Of a stretch of 64,000 nt of DNA, positions 43,980-52,520 are shown one piece after another. Position numbers and translations under genes: made by a program. The stretch is from JBCAXA01 sp038534295. Lineage in GTDB: Bacteria; Pseudomonadota; Gammaproteobacteria; Steroidobacterales; Woeseiaceae. Under the pieces are notes generated by a model. It was not told the origin of the DNA, ran no database searches, and was given only the letters and a program-made list of their open reading frames with translations. The stretch lies in assembly GCA_038534295.1 (NCBI GenBank), contig JBCAXA010000005.1, positions 124,001 to 188,000 of the forward strand, read 5' to 3'. Within the stretch, counting starts at the first letter, position 1, and every line of letters starts with the position of its first letter.

Positions 43980-46034
43980 CTACGGCACTGCGTTTGACGG
44001 GCCTGGCGGTCGCCCAAATAGGGAACGGAGTATTCCCAAGTCAGAGAAATTGACGAGGCTGTCACCGTTCAAGTCAGCGTCCGGGTCTGCACTGCCGAAG
44101 CGGCCGCGAAACAGCGACAGATCGACAAAATTCACAAAGCCATCGTTGTTGAGGTCGGCGTCGCAGATATTGCCGAATCCATCGCTATCGGTATCTAGCT
44201 GCGATCGATTGGCAATTTCGACGCAGTTATCGAGCGCGTCCGGAATGGTATCGATGTCGACATCGGTGCGAACATTGACGGTAACCGCGGCAATATCGAT
44301 TGAATCATCGTCCTGAACGACATATTGAAACGTATCAATGCCGACGAATCCCGGCGCCGGCGTATAGCGAATCGCGAATTCGGATTGACCGAAGAAATTC
44401 GGCGAATCCAATGCCACTGTACCGTTGCCGGGTGTGGTGAAAAGACTCACGTTCGCGCCAAAGTCAAACCCAAAATCGTTGGCCGCGATTGGAATTTCGA
44501 CAGGAGTGTCGACATTCGTGTCGGCCGTGTCGTCTTGAGCGATGAAGCCCGCTACGTTGACTTCAACCGCAGCCGTATCCGTCGTGAGGCCGTCTGACAC
44601 GGTGTAAGTGAACGACTCCGTGTAGGGAAACTGCGTACAGCACCGGCCGGTAAACTGAATACGTACGGCATCACGCGGACCCGGCGAGTTGATGACGTTA
44701 ATGGTGCTGCTCCGGTTTGAGCCGGCAACCGTAACCGTCACTGGATCAATGAAGCCCAGATCGTTTGCCAGAACGTCAAACTCGAACCTAATCTGCAGCG
44801 CGGCTTCAAATACATCGTCGAAGGCGGCCGCCCTAATCACGTTAACGCGAACCGGCGCCATCGCCGTGCTGACACCGTCCGAGATCTGGTAGATCAACGA
44901 GTCCTCGCCGTTGAACCCGGCAACAGAGGTGTACTCGACCTGGATCGTGTCGAGCGGACCAGGAGAGCCTAGTACTCGTGCCGCACCGTTCGCCGGGCCC
45001 GAAACAATGGACACGCTGACCGGATCTGAAAAACGAAGGTCGTTCAAACCAATATCGATTGCAATCGGGACTGCTGCGACGACACCACTCACGACGTCAG
45101 GAAACGCAATCGCGGGCAGTACCGTTGGCGGTTCGTAGCGCGTAATGAATCGGCTCGGGCCACCATCCAAACGACCAACGATAGTGAGGTCATTGGGATT
45201 TACGACCCATGGCGCCACTGACGCACTGGCGATCAGTAGATTTCCATCGGCGTCTAGGTACAAATCGTCTGCGCCGGCGAAATTCTCGGTCAGAACAAGA
45301 TCACCAGTCGCAAAATCGAACACGAGCAATGATGCCGGTCCTGTATCCGCGGAAACGTAAACACGATTCAACGCCTCGCTGTATTCAATGCCGAGTATCG
45401 TGAAATCCGCTGTCGAGAATCCGGCAATTCCCGTGAGATCATTGGGATCTCGAACTACGAAACGTTGAATGCGCCGACCGTCGGCTGGATCAACCTCCCA
45501 AATACTGTTGCGCTCCGCAACCAGTAGATTTCCGCTTGGTAGAACAGCAAGATCGAAGACACGACCGAGGTCGTAGACAGACCGGATATTGAACGACGAT
45601 AAATCGAGTTCGTCGACGCCAAGTCTCCCGCCGACAAAGATCTTATCGCCGCCGTCGTAAACGACTTTTCCGAGCGACACATTGCCACCGAGCGCCGAGC
45701 GCAAAGGGAAAGACGCGAACACCGCGCCAGACGGACCGAGCGAAACCAGCCGCGCATCGTCGGGCAATTTCGTAACCATGGCGTAGACCAGTCCGTTCGG
45801 CCCAGAGACGAGACCCTGGAGGTCCTCACCCTCGACCGCGTCTAACAGCTCTGAGGCACCAATCTCGCTGCCTGTATCGCTAAATTCATTGATTTCGATA
45901 CTGAACGCGAAGGTTTCGCTCGTCGTTAAAATGTTGCCGGGTGACAGCTCAAGCGCGATAGCGCCGCTCGGCGCGGTAGCGACAAGCACCGCGAAAAGCG
46001 CCGCTGAAATCCGGTCTTTCAGCCGATTACGCAT
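43980..46034 (-). CDS. Secreted dockerin-tailed protein with beta-propeller-like and Ig-like domains (copy 1)
   Basis: About 684 residues from ATG 46034 (ATG or TTG sites up to 46070 are less likely). Signal peptide AALFAVLVATAPSGAIA. The architecture is the same as the next gene downstream: a propeller-like N-terminal domain, three xNDxGF/xNDLRF Ig-like repeats (FDVLANDLGF, IPIAANDFGFDF), a TSP3-like DNCVEIANRSQLDTDSDGFGNICD and two dockerin loops (DLNNDGFVNFVDLSLFRGRFG, DLNGDSLVNFSDLGILR). An RCC pair sits in the second repeat (FTGRCCTQFPY). The two copies are clearly paralogous but far from identical, so the duplication is old. No catalytic domain was recognised; binding or display is the likely role. 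Confidence 0.88.
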   Translation of the reverse strand: MRNRLKDRISAALFAVLVATAPSGAIALELSPGNILTTSETFAFSIEINEFSDTGSEIGASELLDAVEGEDLQGLVSGPNGLVYAMVTKLPDDARLVSLGPSGAVFASFPLRSALGGNVSLGKVVYDGGDKIFVGGRLGVDELDLSSFNIRSVYDLGRVFDLAVLPSGNLLVAERNSIWEVDPADGRRIQRFVVRDPNDLTGIAGFSTADFTILGIEYSEALNRVYVSADTGPASLLVFDFATGDLVLTENFAGADDLYLDADGNLLIASASVAPWVVNPNDLTIVGRLDGGPSRFITRYEPPTVLPAIAFPDVVSGVVAAVPIAIDIGLNDLRFSDPVSVSIVSGPANGAARVLGSPGPLDTIQVEYTSVAGFNGEDSLIYQISDGVSTAMAPVRVNVIRAAAFDDVFEAALQIRFEFDVLANDLGFIDPVTVTVAGSNRSSTINVINSPGPRDAVRIQFTGRCCTQFPYTESFTYTVSDGLTTDTAAVEVNVAGFIAQDDTADTNVDTPVEIPIAANDFGFDFGANVSLFTTPGNGTVALDSPNFFGQSEFAIRYTPAPGFVGIDTFQYVVQDDDSIDIAAVTVNVRTDVDIDTIPDALDNCVEIANRSQLDTDSDGFGNICDADLNNDGFVNFVDLSLFRGRFGSADPDADLNGDSLVNFSDLGILRSLFGRPPGPSNAVP

Positions 46035-46154
46035 CAGTGTTCGTCGGGGCCTCGCGGTTCTGAGTAGCACGCTTGCCAGTGCGCAGCTGATGCCGACGTC
46101 GTTAACAGAGCTGCCGAAAGGTGCTGTGCACGCGGCTGCCGCCCATCGAAATAC

Positions 46155-46739
46155 CTATTGGCGTCGCCGCCTCCGCAGCGCAACAAGACCGCCGAGCCCA
46201 CTCAATAGGAGCCATGCGCCGGCCGGTAGCGGAACCACATTCGCCGTCGTTCCCGAATAGTCGACGGTTATCGGATCACCGATGAGATCGAGAAAGCCCG
46301 ACCACTTGATACTGTCGGCCAGAGTAATACCCGTGCTACTACCGGCAGCACCGATCACCATGAAGGAAATCGTGCCGATTACCGTGTCGGTAGGCAGCGA
46401 GACGCCCGCGAAGTTGCCGAATCCGATTGAGAACAAGCTCGGCGACTGCAAATCGAAGACGTCGAAGAACACATCTCGAACCGGCGCTGCGAGCGCGGCG
46501 CCGAAAACGAAATCGTCAAACTGTAGAACCGACGCGTCCCACATGAAGTCGGTGGCTCCACCGACGGTCAGGTCACTGCCAAAATTGGCAATGAGGTCGA
46601 ACGTAGCGGTGTCGCCGTTAAGCGAGACTGAGCTGCTCGGCACGAGGCTTATCGATGCAGCGTTAACGGTCGACATTGTCGCGGAAATCAATATCAGCGC
46701 CGCAGTAACGGTCGCCGTTTTTCTGACAAAAGTGATCAC
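46155..46739 (-). CDS. Cohesin-like protein with VPLPAGAW exosortase-type C-terminal anchor
   Basis: 194 residues. After a signal peptide (ILISATMSTVNA) comes a single ~130-residue beta domain: ISLVPSSSVSLNGDTATFDLIANF, GGATDFMWDASVLQFDDFVFG, SIGFGNFAG and TVIGTISFMVIGAAGSSTGITL. That is the strand pattern of cohesin domains (xVxLxGxxxxxxxxxVxGxxxxLxYDxxxLxxxxVxxG, ...IxxLxFxV). The tail VPLPAGAWLLLSGLGGLVALRRRRRQ is a PEP-CTERM-type sorting signal of the VPLPA class: motif, membrane helix, Arg cluster. It is the first of three genes on this strand; the next two encode dockerin-tailed proteins. A surface-anchored receptor for them is inferred. The cohesin call rests on pattern, not on a search. 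Confidence 0.75.
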   Translation of the reverse strand: MITFVRKTATVTAALILISATMSTVNAASISLVPSSSVSLNGDTATFDLIANFGSDLTVGGATDFMWDASVLQFDDFVFGAALAAPVRDVFFDVFDLQSPSLFSIGFGNFAGVSLPTDTVIGTISFMVIGAAGSSTGITLADSIKWSGFLDLIGDPITVDYSGTTANVVPLPAGAWLLLSGLGGLVALRRRRRQ

Positions 46740-47093
46740 AGCTACGATCTCGGGGTTGTTGTCTTTGTGATGCCGAGATTAGTCGCCTTCTGTGAACTGA
46801 CCGTTTAGTGACTGTGACGGCTAGTTTGCAATTGCGTGGCGAAATGGCCCGCAGTCGGTACGTCGCGGCGTCAGAAAGGTCCCGAGAAACATCGAGGTGA
46901 GGTGCAAATCTGCGCACCTCTCAATACGTGGACTGCGCCCTGCTTGGAAACTGGCTGCTTAACAATCAAGTCACATTAAAGTCGCAGTAGCGACACATTG
47001 CCGTCAGGCTGGCATGCTGACATAAGCCTATGAGTCGACCAACGAATGGGCGACTCGACGAGCGTCCCTCACCACCATTGCACGGAGTTGCTT
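46740..47093. other. Divergent intergenic region between cohesin-like and S8 protease genes
   Basis: About 350 bases carry no supported gene. They hold a perfect 7-8-7 inverted repeat (GAGGTGC / GCACCTC, 46899-46920) and a smaller 5-4-5 repeat (GTCGC-AGTA-GCGAC, 46981-46994). Neither has a T-run, so they look like operators rather than terminators. Promoters for both flanking genes should lie here. Confidence 0.5.
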
Positions 47094-49571
47094 ATGTCGG
47101 TCGCCCTCTCCTACCGCTGCCGCAAGACAATTGCGGCGGCGGGAATTGCTCTCGTTTTCCTATCTGCATTCGCCTACGCGCAAACGGCAAGCTTCAGCGT
47201 CACCAGCGAACAGCGAATCGCAGCCATCCGCGAAGCGGCCAGCGCCCAACAAGCTGAGGCGGCGGACCCCGCCGCGTTCCGTGCTTTGCGTGACTTTGCC
47301 GGCGACGATCTCACCGGCAAAGATGGACCATTGGCAAAGCTCGGCATGGCGCTGCTGCTGCTCCACCACGAACATCGCGTCCATCTGGAATCGGCCGCGA
47401 CGACCTCGTTCGAAAGCGCGGTTGCCGACGTCACCATCACCGACGACTACGTGCTCGTCGATCTCGTTGCTGATTCGGACGATGCGTCGACACTGCGTCT
47501 CGCCGCGAATCTGCTTGGGCTACGAGACGGGAGCACGTTCGGCCGGTTCGTTTCCGGATGGCTGCCCATTGACCAGCTGGCGACGCTCGGAACCGTTGCC
47601 GATCTGAAGTTCGCCCAACCGGTCTACGTTACGTTGAATGTTGGCGCCGTAACCAGTCAGGCCGATGCGGCGATGCGAGCGGACATCGCTAAGACGAACC
47701 TCGGCATCGACGGTACAGGCATAACTATCGGCGTCTTGTCAGACAGTTTCGACTGCCTCGGCGGCGCCGCGGCGGATGTGGCGAGCAATGACCTGCCGAC
47801 AGGCATTAACGTGCTCGAGGAGATCAGCAATTGCACCGGCGCGATCGATGAAGGACGCGCCATGTCGCAGTTGATACACGATATCGCGCCAGGCTCTCAG
47901 CAAGCCTTTCATACCGCTTTTAACGGCGTCGCCGCATTCGCAAATGGCATTATCGAACTCTCCCAGGTCGCCGGTGCTGAGGTGATCGTCGACGACGTCG
48001 GCATACTGAGCCAGCCATGGTTCCAGGACGGGATTGTTGCGCAGGCAGTCGATCAAGTGGTTGCCGGCGGTGCGGCGTATTTCTCATCGGCCGGCAACTT
48101 TGGCCGGCAGTCCTATGAGGCCGACTTTCGCGCATCGGGCGTCACCGGCGCGTTTGGCGAACGCCACGACTTTGATCCGGGCCCGGGCGTCGACACATTG
48201 CAGAGCATCACGGTGCCGGCCAGCACGACCGTGCGAATTTTCTTTCAATGGGATCAACCGTTTTTCTCGATCAGTGGAGCGCCGGGCGCCGCGACCGACA
48301 TGGACCTGGTCATCTATCAACCGGGTGGTGTGACAGTGATTGCAGCCGGCGCAAACAACAATTTAGGCGGCGACGCCTTCGAGGCGGTGACGATCACAAA
48401 CTCAGGACTGCTTCCCGGAACGGCCGAAATCGCTCTCGAGCGATTTGCCGGACCGGCGCCTAATCGCTTGAAGTATGCGTATCTCGGATCGGTAACGGTG
48501 AACGATTTCCCGGCGGACACGCAGGCCCGGACCATCTTTGGCCATGCAAACTCCAAAGGTGCCCGGGCCGTCGGCGCCTCGTTCTATTTTGAAACGCCAG
48601 AGTTCGGCCAGGACCCGCCGCTCCTGGAGTCCTTTTCGTCACGCGAAGGCACAACCATTGTGTTCGACTCGGGCGGCAACCCGGTAGTCGAGCCGCGACT
48701 GAAGCCGGAGATTGTCGGCGTCGACGGGGTCGACAACACCTTTTTTGGCGGCGATTCAGAAGGTAACGGCTTCCCGAATTTCTTCGGCACGTCGGCAGCA
48801 GCGCCCAATGCGGCGGCTGTGGCGGCATTGATGCTTGAGACGAATCCAGGCCTGACTCCTGGTCAGCTATACGCTGTCATGCAAGAGTCGACGATTGACA
48901 TGGAAACGACCGGCTTTGATATTGAAAGCGGTTTTGGGCTCGTGCAAGCCGATGTCGCTGCGGCGCAGGCGGCCGCGATCGTTGACGGCGAGCTACTCAG
49001 TTTTACCTCGGGTCCGAACGGCGAGCCGTTGGCTGGAAGCGTGCCGGACACACTCTATGATGCGCTCGGTGTCACCATTACCGATAGCGACCCCGGCACA
49101 CCCGGTACGACGACCATCAGCGGGCCCAGCGATCCGTCGAACTCTGCGACCGGCATCGTTGGCAGCTTTATCGACGTTCCTGCGGTAGGCGGCACGCCGA
49201 CCTTCGTCGAGCTCGCGTTTTCGACACCCACGCAGTTCGTGAGTTTTAGTTTCGCGAGCCCGTCGGGAAGCGTGCAAATCACGGCGAGAAACGCCGCCGA
49301 CCAGATCATTAGCCAAGTCACTGAGATCCGCAGTCTCAATTTCACCAGACCCGATGCGGCGGTCTGGCTTGGTGGTGTCGTCGATGTCACGACCACCGAA
49401 GACATCGCGCTACTCAGAGTCGAGACCGTGCCCGCAACGGAAGGCCTCGTCGTCGATTCGGTAGTTCGACGCACGCTTGCCGTTCCGATTCCTTTGCCGA
49501 TCGTCGCGTGGGCTGCCATGGCGCTGTTGTTATCGATTCTCGGCGCGAGGGCGATGCGCGTACGTCAGTAG
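47094..49571 (+). CDS. Subtilisin-family (S8) protease-like protein with IPTL-CTERM-like tail
   Basis: About 825 residues. ATG 47094 is preferred (GGAG 6 bases upstream). After a signal peptide (ALVFLSAFAYAQ) and a propeptide-like region, the peptidase domain shows the Asp in TIGVLSDSFDCLGG (~217), the oxyanion Asn in FSSAGNFG and the Ser in NFFGTSAAAPNAAAVAALM (~567). At the usual His motif the chain reads IDEGRAMSQLIHDIAPG, with Glu ~253 where HGTxVA would have His. A beta domain and a tail VPIPLPIVAWAAMALLLSILGARAMRVRQ follow; the tail resembles IPTL-CTERM sorting signals. It may be a surface protease or an inactive relative. Confidence 0.82.
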   Translation: MSVALSYRCRKTIAAAGIALVFLSAFAYAQTASFSVTSEQRIAAIREAASAQQAEAADPAAFRALRDFAGDDLTGKDGPLAKLGMALLLLHHEHRVHLESAATTSFESAVADVTITDDYVLVDLVADSDDASTLRLAANLLGLRDGSTFGRFVSGWLPIDQLATLGTVADLKFAQPVYVTLNVGAVTSQADAAMRADIAKTNLGIDGTGITIGVLSDSFDCLGGAAADVASNDLPTGINVLEEISNCTGAIDEGRAMSQLIHDIAPGSQQAFHTAFNGVAAFANGIIELSQVAGAEVIVDDVGILSQPWFQDGIVAQAVDQVVAGGAAYFSSAGNFGRQSYEADFRASGVTGAFGERHDFDPGPGVDTLQSITVPASTTVRIFFQWDQPFFSISGAPGAATDMDLVIYQPGGVTVIAAGANNNLGGDAFEAVTITNSGLLPGTAEIALERFAGPAPNRLKYAYLGSVTVNDFPADTQARTIFGHANSKGARAVGASFYFETPEFGQDPPLLESFSSREGTTIVFDSGGNPVVEPRLKPEIVGVDGVDNTFFGGDSEGNGFPNFFGTSAAAPNAAAVAALMLETNPGLTPGQLYAVMQESTIDMETTGFDIESGFGLVQADVAAAQAAAIVDGELLSFTSGPNGEPLAGSVPDTLYDALGVTITDSDPGTPGTTTISGPSDPSNSATGIVGSFIDVPAVGGTPTFVELAFSTPTQFVSFSFASPSGSVQITARNAADQIISQVTEIRSLNFTRPDAAVWLGGVVDVTTTEDIALLRVETVPATEGLVVDSVVRRTLAVPIPLPIVAWAAMALLLSILGARAMRVRQ

Positions 49572-49587
49572 ACGTCACCGTTGCCAA

Positions 49588-49622
49588 ACAAAAAAGGCTC
49601 GCGTGACAGCGAGCCTTTTTTG
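49588..49622. terminator. Bidirectional terminator between S8 protease and PEP-CTERM genes
   Basis: The stem AAAAAAGGCTCGC / GCGAGCCTTTTTT has a short loop and A- and T-runs on both sides. It lies 17 bases after the protease stop and 20 bases from the convergent PEP-CTERM stop. Confidence 0.92.
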
Positions 49623-49641
49623 TTGGATGTCTAGCGGGAAT

Positions 49642-50280
49642 CTAAACTTTGCGCCGACGCCGCATTAATGCGATTGCGGTCAAGCCAAGCCCAATCAACG
49701 CCAACGTGGTCGGCTCCGGGACTGCGGTTGGCCATACGCCAGCAACGGCGGTACCCATCGACGTCGAAATGTCAGCATCTCTGAACGCAAAACTGGTTAT
49801 CGTCGTGCCGTTCAACGCAACGAATGAGCTTTGCTGCAGATTGAGACCGTGAGCAAGAAACGTGCTCAGCGTGTCGGGACCGAAAATCTCGAAGTTTACG
49901 AACAGCGTGCCTGTTGCTTGAACGAAATTTACGTCGTCGAACTGTATTGGAAGAATTGGAACACCGTTCTTGTCCGTAAAGTCGGAAAAGCCGATTGTTT
50001 CCAAGCTGTCCGAGGCCGTCACCGTTCCGGTAACGTCGAAGCGCATCTGCAGCAGCCATTCTCCGCGGTCGTCGGCGGGCTCGCCCAACTCGATGTGTTG
50101 CGGCGACCAGTCCGCTTCGATCGTGAAGCCTGTGTTATCCAGCGCAACGGGGCCGCCAATCGGCGTAATGTCGCAGGAGTTCATCGCACAGCTGACCGAC
50201 GCGTTGATCGGTGTCGCGATGGCGGTTTGAGAAAAAAGTAGTGCTAGGGATGTTGCGATCGTTGCGATTGTTCTTTTCAT
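49642..50280 (-). CDS. PEP-CTERM sorting-domain protein
   Basis: About 212 residues from ATG 50280 (GGAGCG upstream). The signal peptide is TIATSLALLFSQTAIA. The mature part is beta-rich with a Cys pair (SCAMNSCDITPIGG) and no known catalytic motif. The tail AVPEPTTLALIGLGLTAIALMRRRRKV is a canonical PEP-CTERM signal (VPEPTT, membrane helix, basic cluster), the substrate mark of exosortase EpsH/XrtA-type systems. No exosortase is in the window. Such proteins usually go to the cell surface or the exopolysaccharide matrix. The gene stands alone, convergent with the S8 protease gene. Confidence 0.9.
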   Translation of the reverse strand: MKRTIATIATSLALLFSQTAIATPINASVSCAMNSCDITPIGGPVALDNTGFTIEADWSPQHIELGEPADDRGEWLLQMRFDVTGTVTASDSLETIGFSDFTDKNGVPILPIQFDDVNFVQATGTLFVNFEIFGPDTLSTFLAHGLNLQQSSFVALNGTTITSFAFRDADISTSMGTAVAGVWPTAVPEPTTLALIGLGLTAIALMRRRRKV

Positions 50281-50551
50281 GGTGTCGCTCCTGCATTCAC
50301 CTATGCCGAATTTGGAACATACGGGCAAAGCAAAACCCTCACGCGTCGTACGTTATGCAAAAGGCATACCGTCAAATCATTGCAAGCGAAATCAGTCATT
50401 TATTAGACGTCCATCGGCGTGTGTGTAAGTTTTTCCGACAACCGAGCGGCGACGGGTACAGATCTGATCCGGATTTGTGATTTTTTTCGCCTTAAATAAT
50501 CAGGCGGACGACTTTCTAGAGCCGTGTTGATGTCGCATTGGGGACCAGACC

Positions 50552-51154
50552 ATGAAAACTGTTTTGAAGACCGCACCCGTCGTTTTGATGCTGGTGAATT
50601 TTCTCGCCACGCCGGCCGTGGCCGACTCGAGTATGGGACCGCTTAACGGCATCATCGAAGAACGCGCTAGCGATACATGGACGATCCGCAGCGCGCCGCG
50701 CGGCGGTTGGTACTTCGAGAATCCCGGTTCTCGTTGGGACATCACGTATTACTACGTGAACTCCCCACCAAGCGACGAAGGTAAGCGGGAGGTCACCGTC
50801 GACGTCGCAATGCTAGAGGCCGAGCCCGATTCGCTCGCCGGTATACTGTACGGCTTCCGCGACCAACCGCGCTCGTACTACCTATACACCTTGGGTGGCG
50901 ATCGCAGCGTAAACCTCTTCTACTTCGAAGAAGGCAACATGGAACGGAAAATGCAGTTTCAATTGGGCGACATGCGAGACGGCCCGGTACAACTGGCGCT
51001 TCGGGAACACGGTAGTGAGATCGCATTGCTGGTAAATGGCGATGAAAAATCGCGAATCGGCAACGATCGTATGGGGCGCGGAGCGGTTGGTGTCGTGACG
51101 GCGCACGTCGGTCGCTTTCATCTCGAGAATTTCAACGTTACGCTGGCGAAGTAG
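50552..51154 (+). CDS. Secreted protein of unknown function, LamG/concanavalin-like
   Basis: 200 residues. The signal peptide is APVVLMLVNFLATPAVA. The mature protein is predicted beta-rich: WTIRSAPRGGWYFENPGSRWDITYYYVNS, YLYTLGGDRSVNLFYFEEG and LALREHGSEIALLVNGDEKSRI, ending GAVGVVTAHVGRFHLENFNVTLA. The last part resembles the final strands of laminin-G / DUF1080-like jelly-roll domains ('...G.VG......G...F.NF.V'). No catalytic site is visible. No operon partner is close. Confidence 0.6.
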   Translation: MKTVLKTAPVVLMLVNFLATPAVADSSMGPLNGIIEERASDTWTIRSAPRGGWYFENPGSRWDITYYYVNSPPSDEGKREVTVDVAMLEAEPDSLAGILYGFRDQPRSYYLYTLGGDRSVNLFYFEEGNMERKMQFQLGDMRDGPVQLALREHGSEIALLVNGDEKSRIGNDRMGRGAVGVVTAHVGRFHLENFNVTLAK

Positions 51155-51289
51155 CCGCGGCGCGCGACGAACGCACGGCAGCTGGACTTGGCTGGCGTCC
51201 TCGCAACTAAACTGCGAGTCATTCGTTAGTGAGCGTTATAGTTACGCATGTCCTACCTGTTCGCTCCCGGAGAGCGCTAGCACACTGCC

Positions 51290-51994
51290 ATGCTCAACCA
51301 ACACGACGAACAGGCATTGTCCCGTGAATTCGAGACGGACCGCCGACTACGTATCTCCAATTTTCTCCTGCCCGGTTACGCCGATTCCCTGGAACAGGTC
51401 TGCAGCGATCAGATTGAGTACGAATACGCTTTCGCCGCGCGCGGCGAGAACAAGGTGTTGTCGGCCGCCGAATTGGCGCAACTGTCGAGCGAAGAACAAG
51501 CAAAGCTGCAAGAGCAGTTAACCCAGGACGCAAGCCGAGGTGTCGGTTTTTTCTACGGCTCGTACATGATGGGCCGTAAGCGTCAAAGCGGCGCGGATGC
51601 GCCGCCAAAAGCGCTGGTGGAATTTCTCGACCTCTTGAATTCACCTCAGATGCTGTCGTTTGTGAACACGATCACCGGCGGTAGCGACGTGGTCGTTGCA
51701 GACATGCAGTGCACTCGCTATATGCCCGGCAATTACCTGACGCGACACAAAGACGATGTAGCCGGACAAACACGCCGATTTGCGTATGTGTTCAGCATTA
51801 CGAAACAGTGGCATCCAGACTGGGGCGGCTTGCTGCAGTTTTTCGAAGCGGACGGGACGCCACGCGATGCGTGGGCACCGGCGATGAATACACTGTCCTT
51901 GTTTGACGTTGATCATGTGCATTCAGTGACCTATGTCGCCCCGTTTGCTGTCGCCCCACGGCTGTCGATTACCGGCTGGTACTACAGTCGCTGA
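51290..51994 (+). CDS. 2-oxoglutarate/Fe(II)-dependent dioxygenase (prolyl-4-hydroxylase-like)
   Basis: 234 residues, cytoplasmic. The double-stranded beta-helix core is visible in the second half: MQCTRYMPGNYLTRHKDDVAG gives the His-x-Asp pair, FSITKQWHPDWGGLLQFFEADG follows, and VDHVHSVTYVAPFAVAPRLSITGWYY supplies the second His and the 2OG-binding Arg. This is the P4H/PhyH-like layout of the 'proline hydroxylase' 2OG-Fe(II) group. The N-terminal half is helical (LSSEEQAKLQEQLTQDASRG). The substrate could be a protein prolyl residue or a small molecule. The gene has no clear operon partner. Confidence 0.85.
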   Translation: MLNQHDEQALSREFETDRRLRISNFLLPGYADSLEQVCSDQIEYEYAFAARGENKVLSAAELAQLSSEEQAKLQEQLTQDASRGVGFFYGSYMMGRKRQSGADAPPKALVEFLDLLNSPQMLSFVNTITGGSDVVVADMQCTRYMPGNYLTRHKDDVAGQTRRFAYVFSITKQWHPDWGGLLQFFEADGTPRDAWAPAMNTLSLFDVDHVHSVTYVAPFAVAPRLSITGWYYSR

Positions 51995-52050
51995 CCGGGT
52001 TCGGCGGCTCATCCCGGTCGGCCGCAACGCGGCACGTGCGGGGCTATCTA

Positions 52051-52117
52051 CTAATTAATTAGTTGACAACTCGTCCGGTCTACCTGTACAACGCAGCTAT
52101 CAACTAAGGAATTAGTT
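52051..52117 (+). promoter_or_regulatory. Promoter and two BlaI-type operators of the BlaI-M56 operon
   Basis: The palindrome CTAATTAATTAG (52051-52062) abuts a -35 TTGACA (52063-52068). A weak -10 (TGTACA, 52085-52090) follows after 16 bases. A second dyad, AACTAA-GGAA-TTAGTT (52102-52117), overlaps the AAGGA ribosome site and ends one base before the ATG. BlaI/MecI repressors bind such AT-rich dyads near their own promoters, so autorepression is likely. Confidence 0.7.
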
Positions 52118-52118
52118 A

Positions 52119-52520
52119 ATGGCCAGGAAACAAACACCGGATCTCACCGACGCCGAACACCGCATCATGACCGTGCTGTGGGCGAGCGGCGAAGCAACCG
52201 TCCGTGACATTACCAACGCCTTGGCCGATGAACATGGCTTGGCGTATACGACGGTGCTGACAACGATCGGCATCATGGCCAACAAGGGCTACGTCGACTA
52301 TCGCAAAGACGGTCGGGCCCACGTTTACCGCCCGCTCATCAGCCGAGAAGGTGCCCAGCGCCGCGCACTGGGGTCGTTACTGAGATCACTGTTCGAAGGG
52401 TCACCACAGAACCTCGCGCAACGATTGATCGACGATGAGCAACTAACACTTGATGACATTGACTCGCTGCGAGCCGAGCTCGTTGCTCGCGGGAAATCCG
52501 AGAAGGAGCAAGACAAATGA
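52119..52520 (+). CDS. BlaI/MecI/CopY-family transcriptional repressor
   Basis: 133 residues. The winged helix is clear: LTDAEHRIMTVLWASGEATVRDITNALADEHGLAYTTVLTTIGIMANKGYVDYRKDGRAHVYRPLIS, the BlaI hallmark. A C-terminal dimer helix bundle follows (LLRSLFEGSPQNLAQRLIDDEQLTLDDIDSLRAEL). In staphylococci the membrane peptidase BlaR1 senses beta-lactams and triggers BlaI cleavage. Here the next gene, overlapping by 4 bases, encodes an M56 peptidase with another sensor. The repressor most likely controls this two-gene operon through the dyads just upstream. Confidence 0.93.
   Translation: MARKQTPDLTDAEHRIMTVLWASGEATVRDITNALADEHGLAYTTVLTTIGIMANKGYVDYRKDGRAHVYRPLISREGAQRRALGSLLRSLFEGSPQNLAQRLIDDEQLTLDDIDSLRAELVARGKSEKEQDK

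Noticed and set aside
41861..46739. Cellulosome locus
   Set aside because: Dockerins and a cohesin-like domain are present, but no glycoside hydrolase, carbohydrate-binding module or scaffoldin with several cohesins is in the window.
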